The notes under the pieces are model-generated. The model worked only from the letters and a program-made list of their open reading frames with translations. It did not search any database and was not told the DNA's origin. This document shows positions 12,201 to 22,888 of a stretch of DNA of 64,000 nt, piece by piece (position 1 is the first letter of the stretch; each line of letters opens with the position of its first letter). The stretch covers positions 186,001 through 250,000 of the forward strand of contig NTMA01000044.1 in NCBI GenBank assembly GCA_002917075.1, given 5' to 3'. Origin of the DNA: Hawksworthiomyces lignivorus (Eukaryota > Ascomycota > Sordariomycetes > Ophiostomatales > Ophiostomataceae). The position numbers and the translations under genes are program-made.

Positions 12201-13815
12201 ATTAGCTTCCTATGACAAGGCTGTAAAGCTTTGGGATATCGCCGCAAACATATACCGAAACATACTCGAAGGCCACAAAGGCTCGGTCACAGCTCTAGCT
12301 TTCTCGCCCGACGGCAAAAGGTTCGCATCGGGTTCCGGCGATGGGACTATATGGCTTTGCGATGTCGTGACAAGCACACACCAACATACATTTAAGGGCC
12401 ACAAAGGCCCCGTTACAGCTGTGGCCTTCTCGCCCGATGGCAAGACGATTGTATCGGCTTCCTACGATAGAACTGTACGGATCTGGGATGCCACGACAAA
12501 TCTACACCGTGGCACACTCGAAGACCACAAAGACATCGTTACAGCTATAACCTTTTCGCCCGACGGTAAAACATTCGCATCGGCTTCTTATGACAAAACT
12601 GTGAGGCTTTGGAATGTCACGACAAATACATGCCAATATACACTTGAGGGCCACAAAGGCTCCGTTACAGCTGTGGCCTTCTCGCCCGATGGCAAGACGA
12701 TTGCATCGGCTTCTTATGACAGAACTGTACGGCTCTGGGATGCCGCGGCAAATGAACACCGACATACACTCGAACGTCACAAAAGCCGGGTCACAACCAT
12801 AGCCTTCTCATGTGATGGTGAGAAGATCGCATCGGCTTCTTCTGATAAGATTATTCTGCTCTGGAATGCCGCAGGTATGTGCCTAGACACATTAGAGGGC
12901 CACAAAGACTTTATTACAGATGTGGTCTTCTCGCCCAATAATAGGACGATCGCATCAACTTCCGGCGATAAGACGATACGGCTTTGGGATGCAGCGAGAG
13001 GTATACACCAATATACACTCGAGGGTCATAAAGACTGTGTTACAACCGCAGTTTTTTCGCCTGACAGCAACATGATCGCATCAGCGTCTTACGACAATAC
13101 TGTGCGACTTTGGTATACCATAACGGGTGTACTTCGATATACACTCGAGGGTCATAAAGACCTGGTTACGACTGTAGTTTTCTCGCCCGACAGTAAGACG
13201 ATCATATCAGCTTCCCGTGACAAAACTATACGGCTCTGGGATATCGCGACAGGTATACACCGATGCACACTCGAGAGCTATGAAAACTGGGTCACAGCTG
13301 TGGTTTTTTCACCCGACGGTAGGATGATCGCATCAGCTTCCCACGGCAGCAATGTACGGCTCTGGGATACTGCGACAGGTATACACCAACACACACTCGA
13401 GGGTCATAAAGGCTTGGTTACAGCTGTGGCCTTCTCTCCCGACGGTAAGACGATCGCATCAGCTTCCCATGACAAAGCTATACGGATCTACAATGCTACG
13501 GCATGTATATACCAGGAGGCGCAATTGATTCAAGTTAGCCATATTCTAAGGCAAATATCATTCTCAGAAGATGGTCAATATCTTAAGACAAACCGAGGCG
13601 AGTTAGGCGTTAACGCAGCCTCAGGTATGCACTTAGATCACAAATCACCAGGCGGGAGGATCTTTGTGGAAGATGACTGGGTCACCCGAGATGGAAAGAA
13701 TCTTTTCTGGGTTCCTCATGAGTTCCGCGCGTCATGTGTGGCAGTCCATGGCAATAGACTGGCACTTGGGCACTTCTCCGGCCGCGTTACATCCTTTGAG
13801 CTAGCGTCAAAGTAA
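9276..13815 (+). pseudogene. HNWD-type NLR (HET-NACHT-WD40), HET-E/HET-D-like, interrupted by an in-frame stop
   Basis: This encodes a fungal STAND receptor of the family that controls vegetative incompatibility in Podospora (HET-E, HET-D, HET-R). Two exons are inferred: 9276-11609 and 11662-13815, with a 52-nt phase-0 intron (GTGAGT, branch CTAAC, TTATAG). The full frame is about 1495 codons. Order: HET domain from residue 1 (YAILSHTWG, WIDTCCIDK, RGWTLQELLAPGSVEF); NACHT with P-loop GDPGKGKT (332-339) and Walker B YLIIDGLDEC (433-442); helical region (GTFLWVALVC, SFVHQSAKDFLF); linker WNACLQTLEGH; then 13 WD40 repeats and a C-terminal cap. A TAA at 10854-10856 (codon 527) interrupts the frame, which continues unshifted and stays family-like (HLVEHAGGTFLWVALVC). 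A splice removing the stop would also remove this conserved motif. As it stands only a HET-NACHT protein of 526 aa would be made. A CAA-to-TAA change would explain it, but this is inference. Confidence 0.85.
11884..13518 (+). repeat. Thirteen tandem 126-bp units encoding 42-residue WD40 repeats
   Basis: Each unit encodes a WD40 blade starting TLEGHK, passing through VAFSPDGKTIASAS and ending in a W-D or W-N pair. Twelve units are 42 residues and the eighth is 41. The units keep strong nucleotide similarity as well as protein similarity, as in HNWD genes where repeats are homogenised and reshuffled. Repeats 5 and 7 are especially close to each other. Thirteen blades would make two stacked propellers or one propeller with extra blades. 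This is the presumed ligand-recognition surface, now downstream of the premature stop. Confidence 0.93.
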
Positions 13816-13840
13816 TACAATTTTTTTTTTACCCTTGAAT

Positions 13841-14019
13841 TGTCAAGCTAGTTTGAGTAGAGCCATTGATTAGGAGAGGCCAAAAAGGATATCCTAGAGG
13901 GAGGCAGGGCGAGGAGCCCTCTCTATATAGTGCTATATACAGTGTATGACCACGGAATTCAAGTGATAGGCATACAGTATCAACCTACAGGCATAGTATT
14001 ATATAAGCACTGCTCAACA
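13841..14019. mobile_element. Solo-LTR-like element, copy 1 (179 bp)
   Basis: This 179-bp sequence starts TGTCAAG and ends CTCAACA. It is repeated with about a dozen differences and equal length at 47944-48122. TG...CA ends and the compact length suit a solo LTR or similar non-autonomous element. It contains an internal TATA-like run (CTATATAGTGCTATATAC) present in both copies. The flanks here (TGAAT and CCAGT) do not match, so there is no target duplication, unlike copy 2. It lies 25 bp after the NLR stop codon and directly abuts a truncated oxidoreductase. Confidence 0.75.
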
Positions 14020-14319
14020 CCAGTCCAGGCTGTCAAAATCTGGTCGGGCATCATGGGATTTACAGCCGATAACTTACCCTTTGTCGGACAGCCGACGAAG
14101 AGGATGACTAACATGGCAGGCGATGGAGAGTTTATTTCTGCTGGCTTCGGCGGACATGGCATAGACAAGTGTTGGTTGAGTGGCGAGGTGGTGGCCCGTA
14201 TGGCACTAGGACAGAAAGTGCCAGACTGGTTCCCTGAGGCCTACATCTTGGATGATAAGAGATTCGACACTGTCAGTGCTGAGATGGCTGTTGGGACTAT
14301 CACGTCGATTTTTTCTTGA
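14020..14319 (+). pseudogene. C-terminal remnant of a FAD-dependent oxidoreductase (DAO family)
   Basis: About 100 residues remain, ending at TGA 14317-14319. VKIWSGIMGFTADNLPFVGQ followed by FISAGFGGHGIDK and a C-terminal helix is the end of fungal DadA/DAO-type FAD oxidoreductases, which are normally 400-500 residues. The whole FAD-binding N-terminal part is missing: the reading frame enters straight from the LTR-like element at 14019/14020. This is therefore a truncated gene, not a functional enzyme. The junction suggests loss by insertion or by recombination between elements. Confidence 0.75.
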
Positions 14320-17300
14320 CGGAGGTAGTTATCTTGTTGGACTCGTCTATTTCCTCATCGCTCTTTAGAGTCCAGTATAGTTTCGTAACACATATCAGCC
14401 CAATATAAAACGCGAACCTTGTCATTGAGAATTTTCTAACTCGGCAGATTCTTGTGCTTGTCCTGCTTCAACCTCCTTGGCGGGTGTGCCTTAGGGTATT
14501 CCTGCAGCACAGCCACCGAGCTTTGCTTTTGATAAGATTTAGAGAATAATTCTTCGTGAATCTCCTGTGTGTACGAAGGCTAGCCTCGGCTTATGCCTCA
14601 TCTCCTTTTGTAGCATCCTGCGGAATGCTCTAGGTTGCCTCCTACTGCCTCCTTGATGCTACAGCTTTTTATGTATGTGTATTATATTTTAAAATTATCT
14701 CGATTGTGATTATTTGTTAGGGAATACAGTGAATTAGGTGAAGAAGCACAGTGAAATAGAGGTAGATCTTAACAGAGGCTATTCGAAGGTAAAATACAAG
14801 ACTGAACCTTCAAGGTTAGAAATTAGATTAAGTGTCAGCGGGGTTCGGGCGCCTTTTATGACAATATTGATAGGGACTCGCGGCCATTGCTAGCGGTCCG
14901 TGCACATGTCATTTACGTGCTCCTGTGGCTGTACCAGCGCTGAAGCAGAGTATGCATTGCTTGTTGATTCTGGCTTGGAAGAGTGGCCTGCGGCTAATTG
15001 CCTCACTATTTAACTGTGCGTATGTTGGTGTCTTAGGTGTCCATTAATCCTTTAATCTGACTGACTGAAATCTACAGGCTTATGCACTCGCTATCAGGCT
15101 GCCCTGGTAAATCAACATTCTGGAAATGGGATAGGTGATGTCGTACTTGGATACACAGTAAAAAAAGGAAAAGGAGTATTGAATTAAAGAAATAAGTAAG
15201 GAAGCTTATTAATTACTATTAATAATCTTTTACGACGTATTATTAGGTATTTGAAGTAGAAGTGTTGAGATGGTCTGACTATCTAAGCTATTCTACTAGG
15301 TAAAAGAGTACTCGTACTCTCCTATCTAATGGGCAGATAGGACTCAACAAGAAGCTGGGGTTGTGATTTCCAAGGCAAAATGAGGCAAACAAATGTCTCA
15401 GGGACGCGAATCGCGTTTATCTTTCCACTGAAAAAATATGTGTACAAATCGGAAGTGCATCACTTATACTTTGAGTTTACAGATTTTGATGCCTTGAGAT
15501 TTAGGAATCAGCTAGTCTGCGAATTCCATTGGGCGGTCTCCCCAAAATGTGGGGATACCCTGCAAACAACTTTTCGAAAGGCCTAGAACTCACTATTATT
15601 AGGAGCACCCTGTGGAATGGGTGGCGAGCGGCTGCAGGAGTGTGCTTGGACACGTGTTTTAGGCTAACGATACTTCCCTCCAACAAAAGGGTTGAGAGAC
15701 CCAGACCTATTTTCCCAGCCACTAGGGGAAAAATAGGGCCACTGATTTGGGTGTCCCAACCTTTTTGGGGGAGGGATGAATACGTATCGCGAACATGTAT
15801 CATACAAAACAATGCACGGACATACGTTATTCACGAAGGGCAACGAAAAGGCCGTAGCAAACCTCTGCTCACCCGGCTGCCCTAAAAAAGCCGAATAAAA
15901 ATACTAGAACCGAAATTTTTTTTATAGCTTACTGGAACAGAAGGGTCAGACACAAAGTACGTAGACTGCTCTACCTGCCTCCTAATTCATACGATAGAAG
16001 TTACAGGGAGTAGTCAATACCAATAGAGGCACCGTAGAATATTAGATGGTTGCGATTACAATTTCTTCAACTCTACTGTAGTTTTATTGGGACAGATATG
16101 AGAAACATAAGAGTGTGGCGATGGCTGTGGCAAAGTACTGGTAGCACACCTACTTTTGTAGAGGAGCGTGATTTGTTCAAACCTTTCTTTATAATAATAC
16201 TATAAAATTGAATAGGGTGCAATTCTGTGTTAAAATAGCAGTTAGCAGGCTTCACCGACCTCCGTTCGCAGATGGCATCTAAGTGGCGAACTACGAGTAC
16301 ATTGGTATTTGGCCTTCAACTGCGCGAGAGGTGCCGGGGTTAACATAATTCTCGATGTAGACCATATTTCTCGATGCAGACCATAATTCTCGATGCAAAC
16401 CATAATTCTCGATGCAGACCATAATTTTCGATGCAGACCACAATTCTCGATGGGGACCCATTTAGAAAAAAAAAATTACAACACGTCCCTGGAATTTCGC
16501 CTGACAAGGAATGTCGAGAAGGTTGGATGTCTCGCCTTCTTTTCTATGAGCATACTATAAGAAATATCACAGCCCCAGCAGCCCGTGCTACGGATCCCTT
16601 TGACTTCAGACTGTCTGATTCACTTAAGAGTTTGTGCAAATGCACTGCGACTTGTGTGTGAGGTGGGCATGGCAAATAGCGATTCCTTTGACCTGCAGGT
16701 AATTGGTTGGCTTGCCAACCCCAAACACCACCGTTTGTACCGCTGTCAAACATAATACGAGTACGTCAGCATGGAGGTATACCCACAGACAATAGCTCAG
16801 TCTCTAAAATTCAACTGTTTCACCATAGAAAAAGCATTCCACCACTTCTAAAAGCACACCAAAAAAACTTGCCAGAAAGCTAGCTCATTGGTTTTATCTT
16901 TTGGAAGGCTTTTGCCAAGTAGTCGGCTGACATACAGGACAGATCTTATAGAGGCGAGAAACAACCTATTTAAAGATACGACTAATGGTTTTGAGCTTTC
17001 AGAAGCTTCTTTACGCATATTTAATGTTGACAGTCGATTCGGATGAACAGTGAGAAAGATTCAAAAAGGTGACCTAGTTGGGGGAGGCCGATTATTACGA
17101 GTGCACCACTCTCCTCGGATCACGAGTGGTTCAGGGGTAATAATTGCTCTTTTGGTACCTATGTTTGAGTATAAGTTTCTACACTGGATGAAGTACCGAG
17201 TCTTGATATAAAGCACCTGTGTTTTCTAGGTTTCCTAGAATCTCGGTGCTTTCCTCGCGTGCTTCGCTCGCTGTATAAGCAAGACTACGAGTGCTTTCTG

Positions 17301-17651
17301 AAAGTGACAAATATGGCTCAGCGTTTCTGCTACCTGTTAGACGAAGAGACGGCCCCAAATAGGACTCATCATAATTCAACACCACCCTCTTCTTCTTTGT
17401 TTAGGCCGGTCTAGCCAAACACAAATCATGCATAGCGGGACACGCCACGCCAGAGGCCCCATTAGAACACCACGTATATATTTGAAAAGCTGCTCTCCCT
17501 TAGAAAATCTTTGCCTCCTGCCCTTGTCACCTTCTTTTGTCGATTATATAAGCATAAAGTCGTTATATATCCCTCTTTTCCTTACCTACTCTGCCAAAAC
17601 TTCAGACTTCCAAACACTTTGCCGAACTACCCCATCTATTATGGAAGGATA
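14320..17651. other. Long AT-rich spacer, probably decayed repeats
   Basis: No credible gene is seen in 3.3 kb. Two overlapping open frames at about 15501-15885 on opposite strands have no recognisable family and are probably chance or transposon debris. A tandem repeat is listed separately. The last 250 bases are 3' flank of the minus-strand bHLH gene. Confidence 0.5.
16347..16460. repeat. Six tandem copies of a 19-bp unit
   Basis: The unit is AATTCTCGATGCAGACCAT, present six times with one to a few changes per copy and no spacers between copies. It is a minisatellite, not a CRISPR array. No gene overlaps it. Confidence 0.95.
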
Positions 17652-18891
17652 TCATCCTGGTATTCTAAACATTCCCATCGAATCATCATCTTGTCCATCG
17701 GATCCAATATTATTCAAAGAAGCGATCGTCTTCTTGATGTCATTGATCAGTTCCTGATTTCCCTCCTTCAAGTTCGCTGTCCGCTTCTCCAACATCCCGA
17801 TGTAACAATGCGCAAAGTCCAGCACCTCCGCCTTGGTTAGCCCCTTCTCAGGAACCAGGAGCGATTCACCTTCCTCCTCACCGCCGTCTTCCCCCGCGAG
17901 CAGCACAGCGCGCAGCTGCTCGAACTGCACATTCAACTTGAGACGATACTGTTTCTCGATCTCGATGTGGCCGTTTTTGGCACTCAGTTTCTTGGACGGC
18001 GCTGCGGATTTGTTCGTCGCCGCGCTTTGCCTCGGCTTGCGAGATGCGGGCCGCAATGGCGCTCTTTTGGCTGCAAGTGCGGCCCTGCCGGAGGATCTTG
18101 CCGAGGATGATGAGGTCGCAGACTTGTCGCTTGTTTTGGACGCACTGCTTGGGTGACCGGGCTGTCCCGCGTGACTTTTCTTGCGGCGGGGTAGAGAGAT
18201 AAGCTGATCAGCATCGTCGAACGCTGCGACGGAGTCGCCGAAATCGTAATCAGAATACAGCGCGTCGTGCTGGCCGAATTCATCGACTTCTTCCGAAGTT
18301 GGGAAGTATTCGTCCGATGCCCACGCATAGTCGGAACCGGCGACATTCGAGCCTCCATAGTTGGTCTCGGCGACGAGTGCTGCCGAGGACGCGAAACTGC
18401 TACTAGTGTAGCCAGCCGCAGGAGTCTCTTCGGCAAACGGAGAGACCATGAAACTTGTCGCCGTTGAGGTGGTGGAAGCGGGCCAACTGCCGTACCCTTG
18501 AGCCATGGGCATTTGGTATAGGTACGCATTCTGGGCTGTCTCGGCGGGGAGTATGGCTGGCGAGCCCTCCAAGCTAGTGGAATGATGTTTCTGCCGGTGC
18601 GCGGGGACGTTCGAAGAGTGAAAGTAGTCCATGGAGAGATCGCCATAGCTTGGAAAGGTAGATTGAGCCTCAGCATCTGCCTGCGCTAATGTAGTGCTCC
18701 CGTTGTTCCTTTGGTCATTGGAGTTGCGGGTCAAGGGCAATCCCGACGCTGCCTAGAATACAGATACCGATTAGCCCCCTTGAGGATTCTACAGGATATT
18801 GGTCACTGCGAAACCGGCCGAGTGGCATGGGCTACATCAGACTTCTCACCTCCGAAAGATCGTCGACGAAATAGTACTGGTCTTTGTCCAT
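17652..18891 (-). CDS. Basic helix-loop-helix transcription factor
   Basis: Two exons: complement(18850..18891) and complement(17652..18752), separated by a 97-nt intron (GTGAGA...TTCTAG). The first exon adds 14 residues from an ATG (MDKDQYYFVDDLSE) and splices in frame; without it the second exon has no ATG near its start. The product is 380 residues. Residues 1-275 are Ser/Ala/Tyr-rich and low complexity, with a basic run (SLPRRKKSHAG) and a Lys/Arg-rich stretch. The bHLH lies at about 276-343: basic region with HIEIEKQYRLKLNVQFEQLR (H-E-R-like spacing), an acidic loop (GEDGGEEEGES), then LTKAEVLDFAHCYIGMLEKR, followed by a short coil. It probably binds E-box-like DNA as a dimer. Its nearest neighbours are regulators and a P450; a link to them is only positional. 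Confidence 0.88.
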
Positions 18892-20605
18892 GGTGTTTTC
18901 TGTTGCAGAACTGTTTCTCTATGAGAATTAAGGTGAGCGATCGTCGTCTCGATAAGAGACGGAATCGATTAGCATATTACAATATCTTTTCTTTGTTTTA
19001 GTCCTTCCCTTTTTCGTTTTCCCTATTTCCCTTCTCTATTTTTTTTAAATTTTTTTTTCTTTTTTTTTTTATATAATTTTGTTCTTTTCAAAAATTTTCA
19101 ATGACAAACCAAATACCCAGCTCAGGAGATTTCCCGCAACTCGATCCTACCGTGCACTCGACCGGCAATTATTGCGATAGAGATCTACAACCTCTAGGAC
19201 ATGAAGAAGAGATCAACGGTGTTAATCAATCGATTCTAGTCTTTCGTTATGAGCATCATGGTCGTTGTCGATAAGGGCGGGGTCGCAGTGGTCTCTGAGT
19301 CTTGCGAAGAGCGCGACGCTTCAACTGAAGAGCTAAGTTCCAGGTACTAAGGCGACGTCACTAGAAGTGTTCTAAGAGGTGGTGCAAATCAACTACGAGT
19401 ACATGTCGTGCGGCTGGATCGGCCCACTTTGGTCTATATTGGTTGATCGAGAAGGGAGAAAGGAGCCCGAGGTCGACTGAGAGCTAATCATACAACCACA
19501 ACAGGAGCAATTACAGTGTGAAGCCCACAGTTTATAAAGTGTAAATACAGTAGTGCAAGAGAGACCGGCCGTCAACGGCAACAAGGAATTTGCTTGCACG
19601 TGATAACTCACGGGTGTTTGGAGAGTGCATATGCCTAGTGATCCTGACCAATCAGAGTAGAGGATAAACTGAGCCTCAGGCAACAATCCTCTCATAGTTA
19701 AATAGTGAAGCAATTAGCTGTAGGTAGAGATTTCGCTTGAATCAATACACAACAATGTCTGACCCACTACTGCGCTGACAACGGGATAAACACGGGAGCC
19801 GAGGCCTCCCAAGCCCGACTTAAGCACGGAACTGATAATCATAATCTGGTGGGGGAAAAGGAAATCTTTGTTTCTGTAACGTCAATGTCGTAGTCAGTAA
19901 AATACAATCAGTTGCTGTAATAACATACATAAGCCTACATATACGGGTACCAAGTAACTACACACAGCTGGAGCACTTGTACTGTAGTATTCTATGTCAC
20001 GCGATATCTCACGCACCATTTAGCACAGAGCCCCCCGGGTCCGAGTTAGTTTCACCAATTCAACCACACTTTTTGCCTCACTTACGTTGTTACACACGTG
20101 TACGCTAGTGCACGGATGAAAGGAAACTTAGCATGTACTCGTACTCGTACATGCAGTGCTAAAATTAGTAGCGATTTCTTAAAGGCTTGTTAGTGTAGTT
20201 AGTAAACGAAAGATAAAACGGTCAACCACTCCGCCACTCTAAAAAGCCAAAAAAAAAGAGGCTGTCTCGTTTGCTAACATCTACACTTAAACACGATAGC
20301 GGCGAGAAGTGGGAAAACAAATGACTCACAGTGGCGGAGTGAAGACAGCTATCAATGAGAACATTGATCTCAGTAGTTTGGAATGTAGCAGTTCCATCCT
20401 ATTTTTAATAGATGATCTCTGCTACAGGATCTGCTGTTGCCAGCACGGAGTCAAGCACAACCACTGTAGATACAAATACGTTGATGTTGCACCAGCTGAC
20501 CAGACCGCTGCCTCCATCAATGGCATGCCAATACATCAACAAAAGAGACTGCACTCGTTCTGCGTACTCAGCCGAACATTAGACAAGACTCGGTATTTTG
20601 TTCTT
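18892..20605. other. Spacer upstream of the bHLH gene
   Basis: The first 200 bases are a pyrimidine-rich leader and promoter with T runs (about 19021-19075). The rest has no coding signal. Scattered GTACTCGTAC-type palindromic bits near 20138 are noted but not interpreted. Confidence 0.5.
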
Positions 20606-21835
20606 CTAAAGCACACGGTCCTCCCCTTTCAGCTCCATGCATGCCGCAAGTACGGCTAGCTCGGCAAGCTGCACTGCACTGCCCGTAAAGCGTCTGGTCG
20701 TCTCCAGCTGACTTAAGATCGTCATCGCCATGACCTGCGCCGGCTCGTCCACAAGGCCGAACAGATGCTGTAGCCGGTAGATGATAAGCAAGGCAGCCTG
20801 GCGTAGTATCTGGGCCTGGCAGAGCATTTGCACAGTCTCGCAAGATGAGAATCGTGTAAAAAATCCCTCTGGCACCGGCGGCTGCCAGTCGCGCACGGCG
20901 CGCTCGACGACCTCCAGCGAGGCCAAGACGTCCGCGAGATCGTCCATGTCAGCCCAAGACAGCGTCTAGTCCAATTCGCACACGTCTTGCAGCTGAGGCA
21001 AGAGCGAGACGCAGAGCCCGATGTAACGGTCGATGTAACGGTCGATGTAATTTAAATCCGCCATATCTCCCATCGCCGAAGGAGGCATGTAGCGTAGTGT
21101 GGGAGCCTGGCAGAGAAGGAGAGACTCAAATATGTCACCCATGACCAAGCAAGTCAGCATGTAGAACCGGTCTGGGTCGTAGCTCGGCCTGCTGTCCAAG
21201 ACGGGCCTGACGCGCGATAGCGCTTGGCTGCATAGGGTGGCAATATCGCCCACGCTCTGTTTCATGGCGAATGTGTGCAGCCAGCCGCCCAGAAGCATGC
21301 AGGTCGCTTCGTCATCTTCGTCAGAGACTGTAAGCGACTGGAGTGTGGCCTGAGAGGACGCCACGCTGCGGTATGCGTGTGGAAGCTCATCGGTCCTGCC
21401 CATCCAGGCCAATGAGCATGCGACAAAAGCATTTTTAGATGCTGCTGTAGATGAGAGGAAAGAGGACATAAGCAGTCGGCGGTGCTCCTCGACGAAGCGT
21501 CGCCCGACTAGGAAAGTTGCGACCCCGTCTGAATTTAATAACTGGTGAATCACTTGTAAATCATTTACCAGGACGTCTTCGAGCTGCGTTAGAGCCCTTG
21601 CCGGACCCGGAGAGGCAAAGTCTGCTGACTGTGGACGAGGTCGACGGGGCGGGCGGCCGGTTTTTTTAGTTAGCCGGAGCGTCGAGCAAGCATGGTTGAG
21701 ACGAGAGCAGCGCTCGCATGTCGTAGAGCCAACAATCCAAGAACAACGCTCTTTCATAGCATGGCACCGATCGCATGATCGGGAAAGCTGATCGTCTCTA
21801 GGCATCTTGGGGGATAAGCTAACTGTCGGATTCAT
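20606..21835 (-). pseudogene. Zn2Cys6 transcription factor with an in-frame TAG
   Basis: From the ATG at 21835 the frame encodes a Zn2Cys6 cluster at residues 21-50 (C-X2-C-X6-C-X8-C-X2-C-X6-C, starting CDRCHAMKERC), a basic linker (TGRPPRRPRP), then a helical region. The pattern suits AflR-like regulators of secondary metabolism. At 20966-20968 a TAG ends the frame after LQDVCELD. The same frame then continues without shift for another 120 codons (TLSWADMDDLADVLASLEVV and onward to TAG 20606) with the same helical character. A CAG-to-TAG change fits. No intron of workable length could remove the stop. A 12-bp tandem duplication (GATGTAACGGTC) gives the odd repeat YIDRYIDRYI just before it. 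The 289-aa product would keep the DNA-binding domain. Confidence 0.7.
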
Positions 21836-22888
21836 TTCTTAGTTCTATCTGGGGACGGCATCTTGGCATAGGTAGTTGGAGAGCATTTTCAGCGCGTAAT
21901 CGCATCCTCGGCGAAAACGATATGGGTGTGCTAGTGCTAACCCTAAAATGGAAATTCTTTATCGGCTCACCATCCCTCTGTGAATCTTGTACATATCATC
22001 ACCAAGACGATTGATTTCTATTAGGTGTCAAAATGCCCAGTCATCACTGTTTTTGGGAAATGTTGACTTTTACGAACTATCATTATTCCTTGTTTCCGAT
22101 CTCACACAGCAATACGATGTGCCCGTTCAGTCTTGCCCTCTCAGACTGGTCATATTAGCATCGTTCTCCAATAAAAAGACAAAACTTACTGATAATCCCC
22201 ATGAGCTGCAAATATCTCCATTTTTTTTTACCGACAATCTCTCGAAGTCACGGACTCAAGCACCCAGTGCTTGAATAGCGATCTTCATGTCATATAGCAC
22301 AGTATTAAACCCTCATGCCGTCCTCTCATTCAAATAGAACACACTGCGCTTTGGTATGGGGATTGCCAGTACATTATGTGTCGAAAGACTCTTTGCAGAT
22401 CATTCGAGATGCCGATTAAACCTACGGAATGCCCAATTTAGACCGAGTAAAAGCAAGGATTAGCACTCACGTGGTGCCCTGTCTACTAACATAAGTACTC
22501 CTGGTAATTTCTCTGCCTGCTCTGTAATGCGAGATCTCTTTGCTACATGGGGCGCTTCCGAATGGCATCCGAAATTTTTCTACGCTAATGGTCCGAAATA
22601 GTGCTTCATGCTTCTTAGCTGCCGACCTTCTAATCCCCACGCCCCATACCCCATACCCCATATTTCTGTGAAAATAATGTTCCTCTTTTCTAAACTAGCT
22701 TGACCAAGGATTCGGGAAATGTTGTGTGGCTCTTTCGGATATGGCATTCTGTTGTATGCAGCCCTGGGTTTTGTCTGATCGAGTAAACAGCGCATTCTAT
22801 ATATTGAACGCTACCTCGGGACGCAGCTCAAGAGAATGCCGCACTAGAAAACAAACGCGTTTACAAGACACTACATGAGAAATTCAAG
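21836..22888. other. Divergent spacer between the Zn2Cys6 factor and the P450
   Basis: No gene is seen. The two flanking genes are transcribed away from each other across this 1.05-kb stretch, so it should carry both promoters. A run of CCCCATA repeats occurs near 22640-22662. Confidence 0.55.

Noticed and set aside
15501..15885. Overlapping ~100-codon frames on both strands
   Set aside because: No family similarity, no start or splice context, and mutual overlap; likely chance or transposon debris.
16347..16460. CRISPR-like array
   Set aside because: The units are directly adjacent with no spacers and the genome is eukaryotic; it is a minisatellite.
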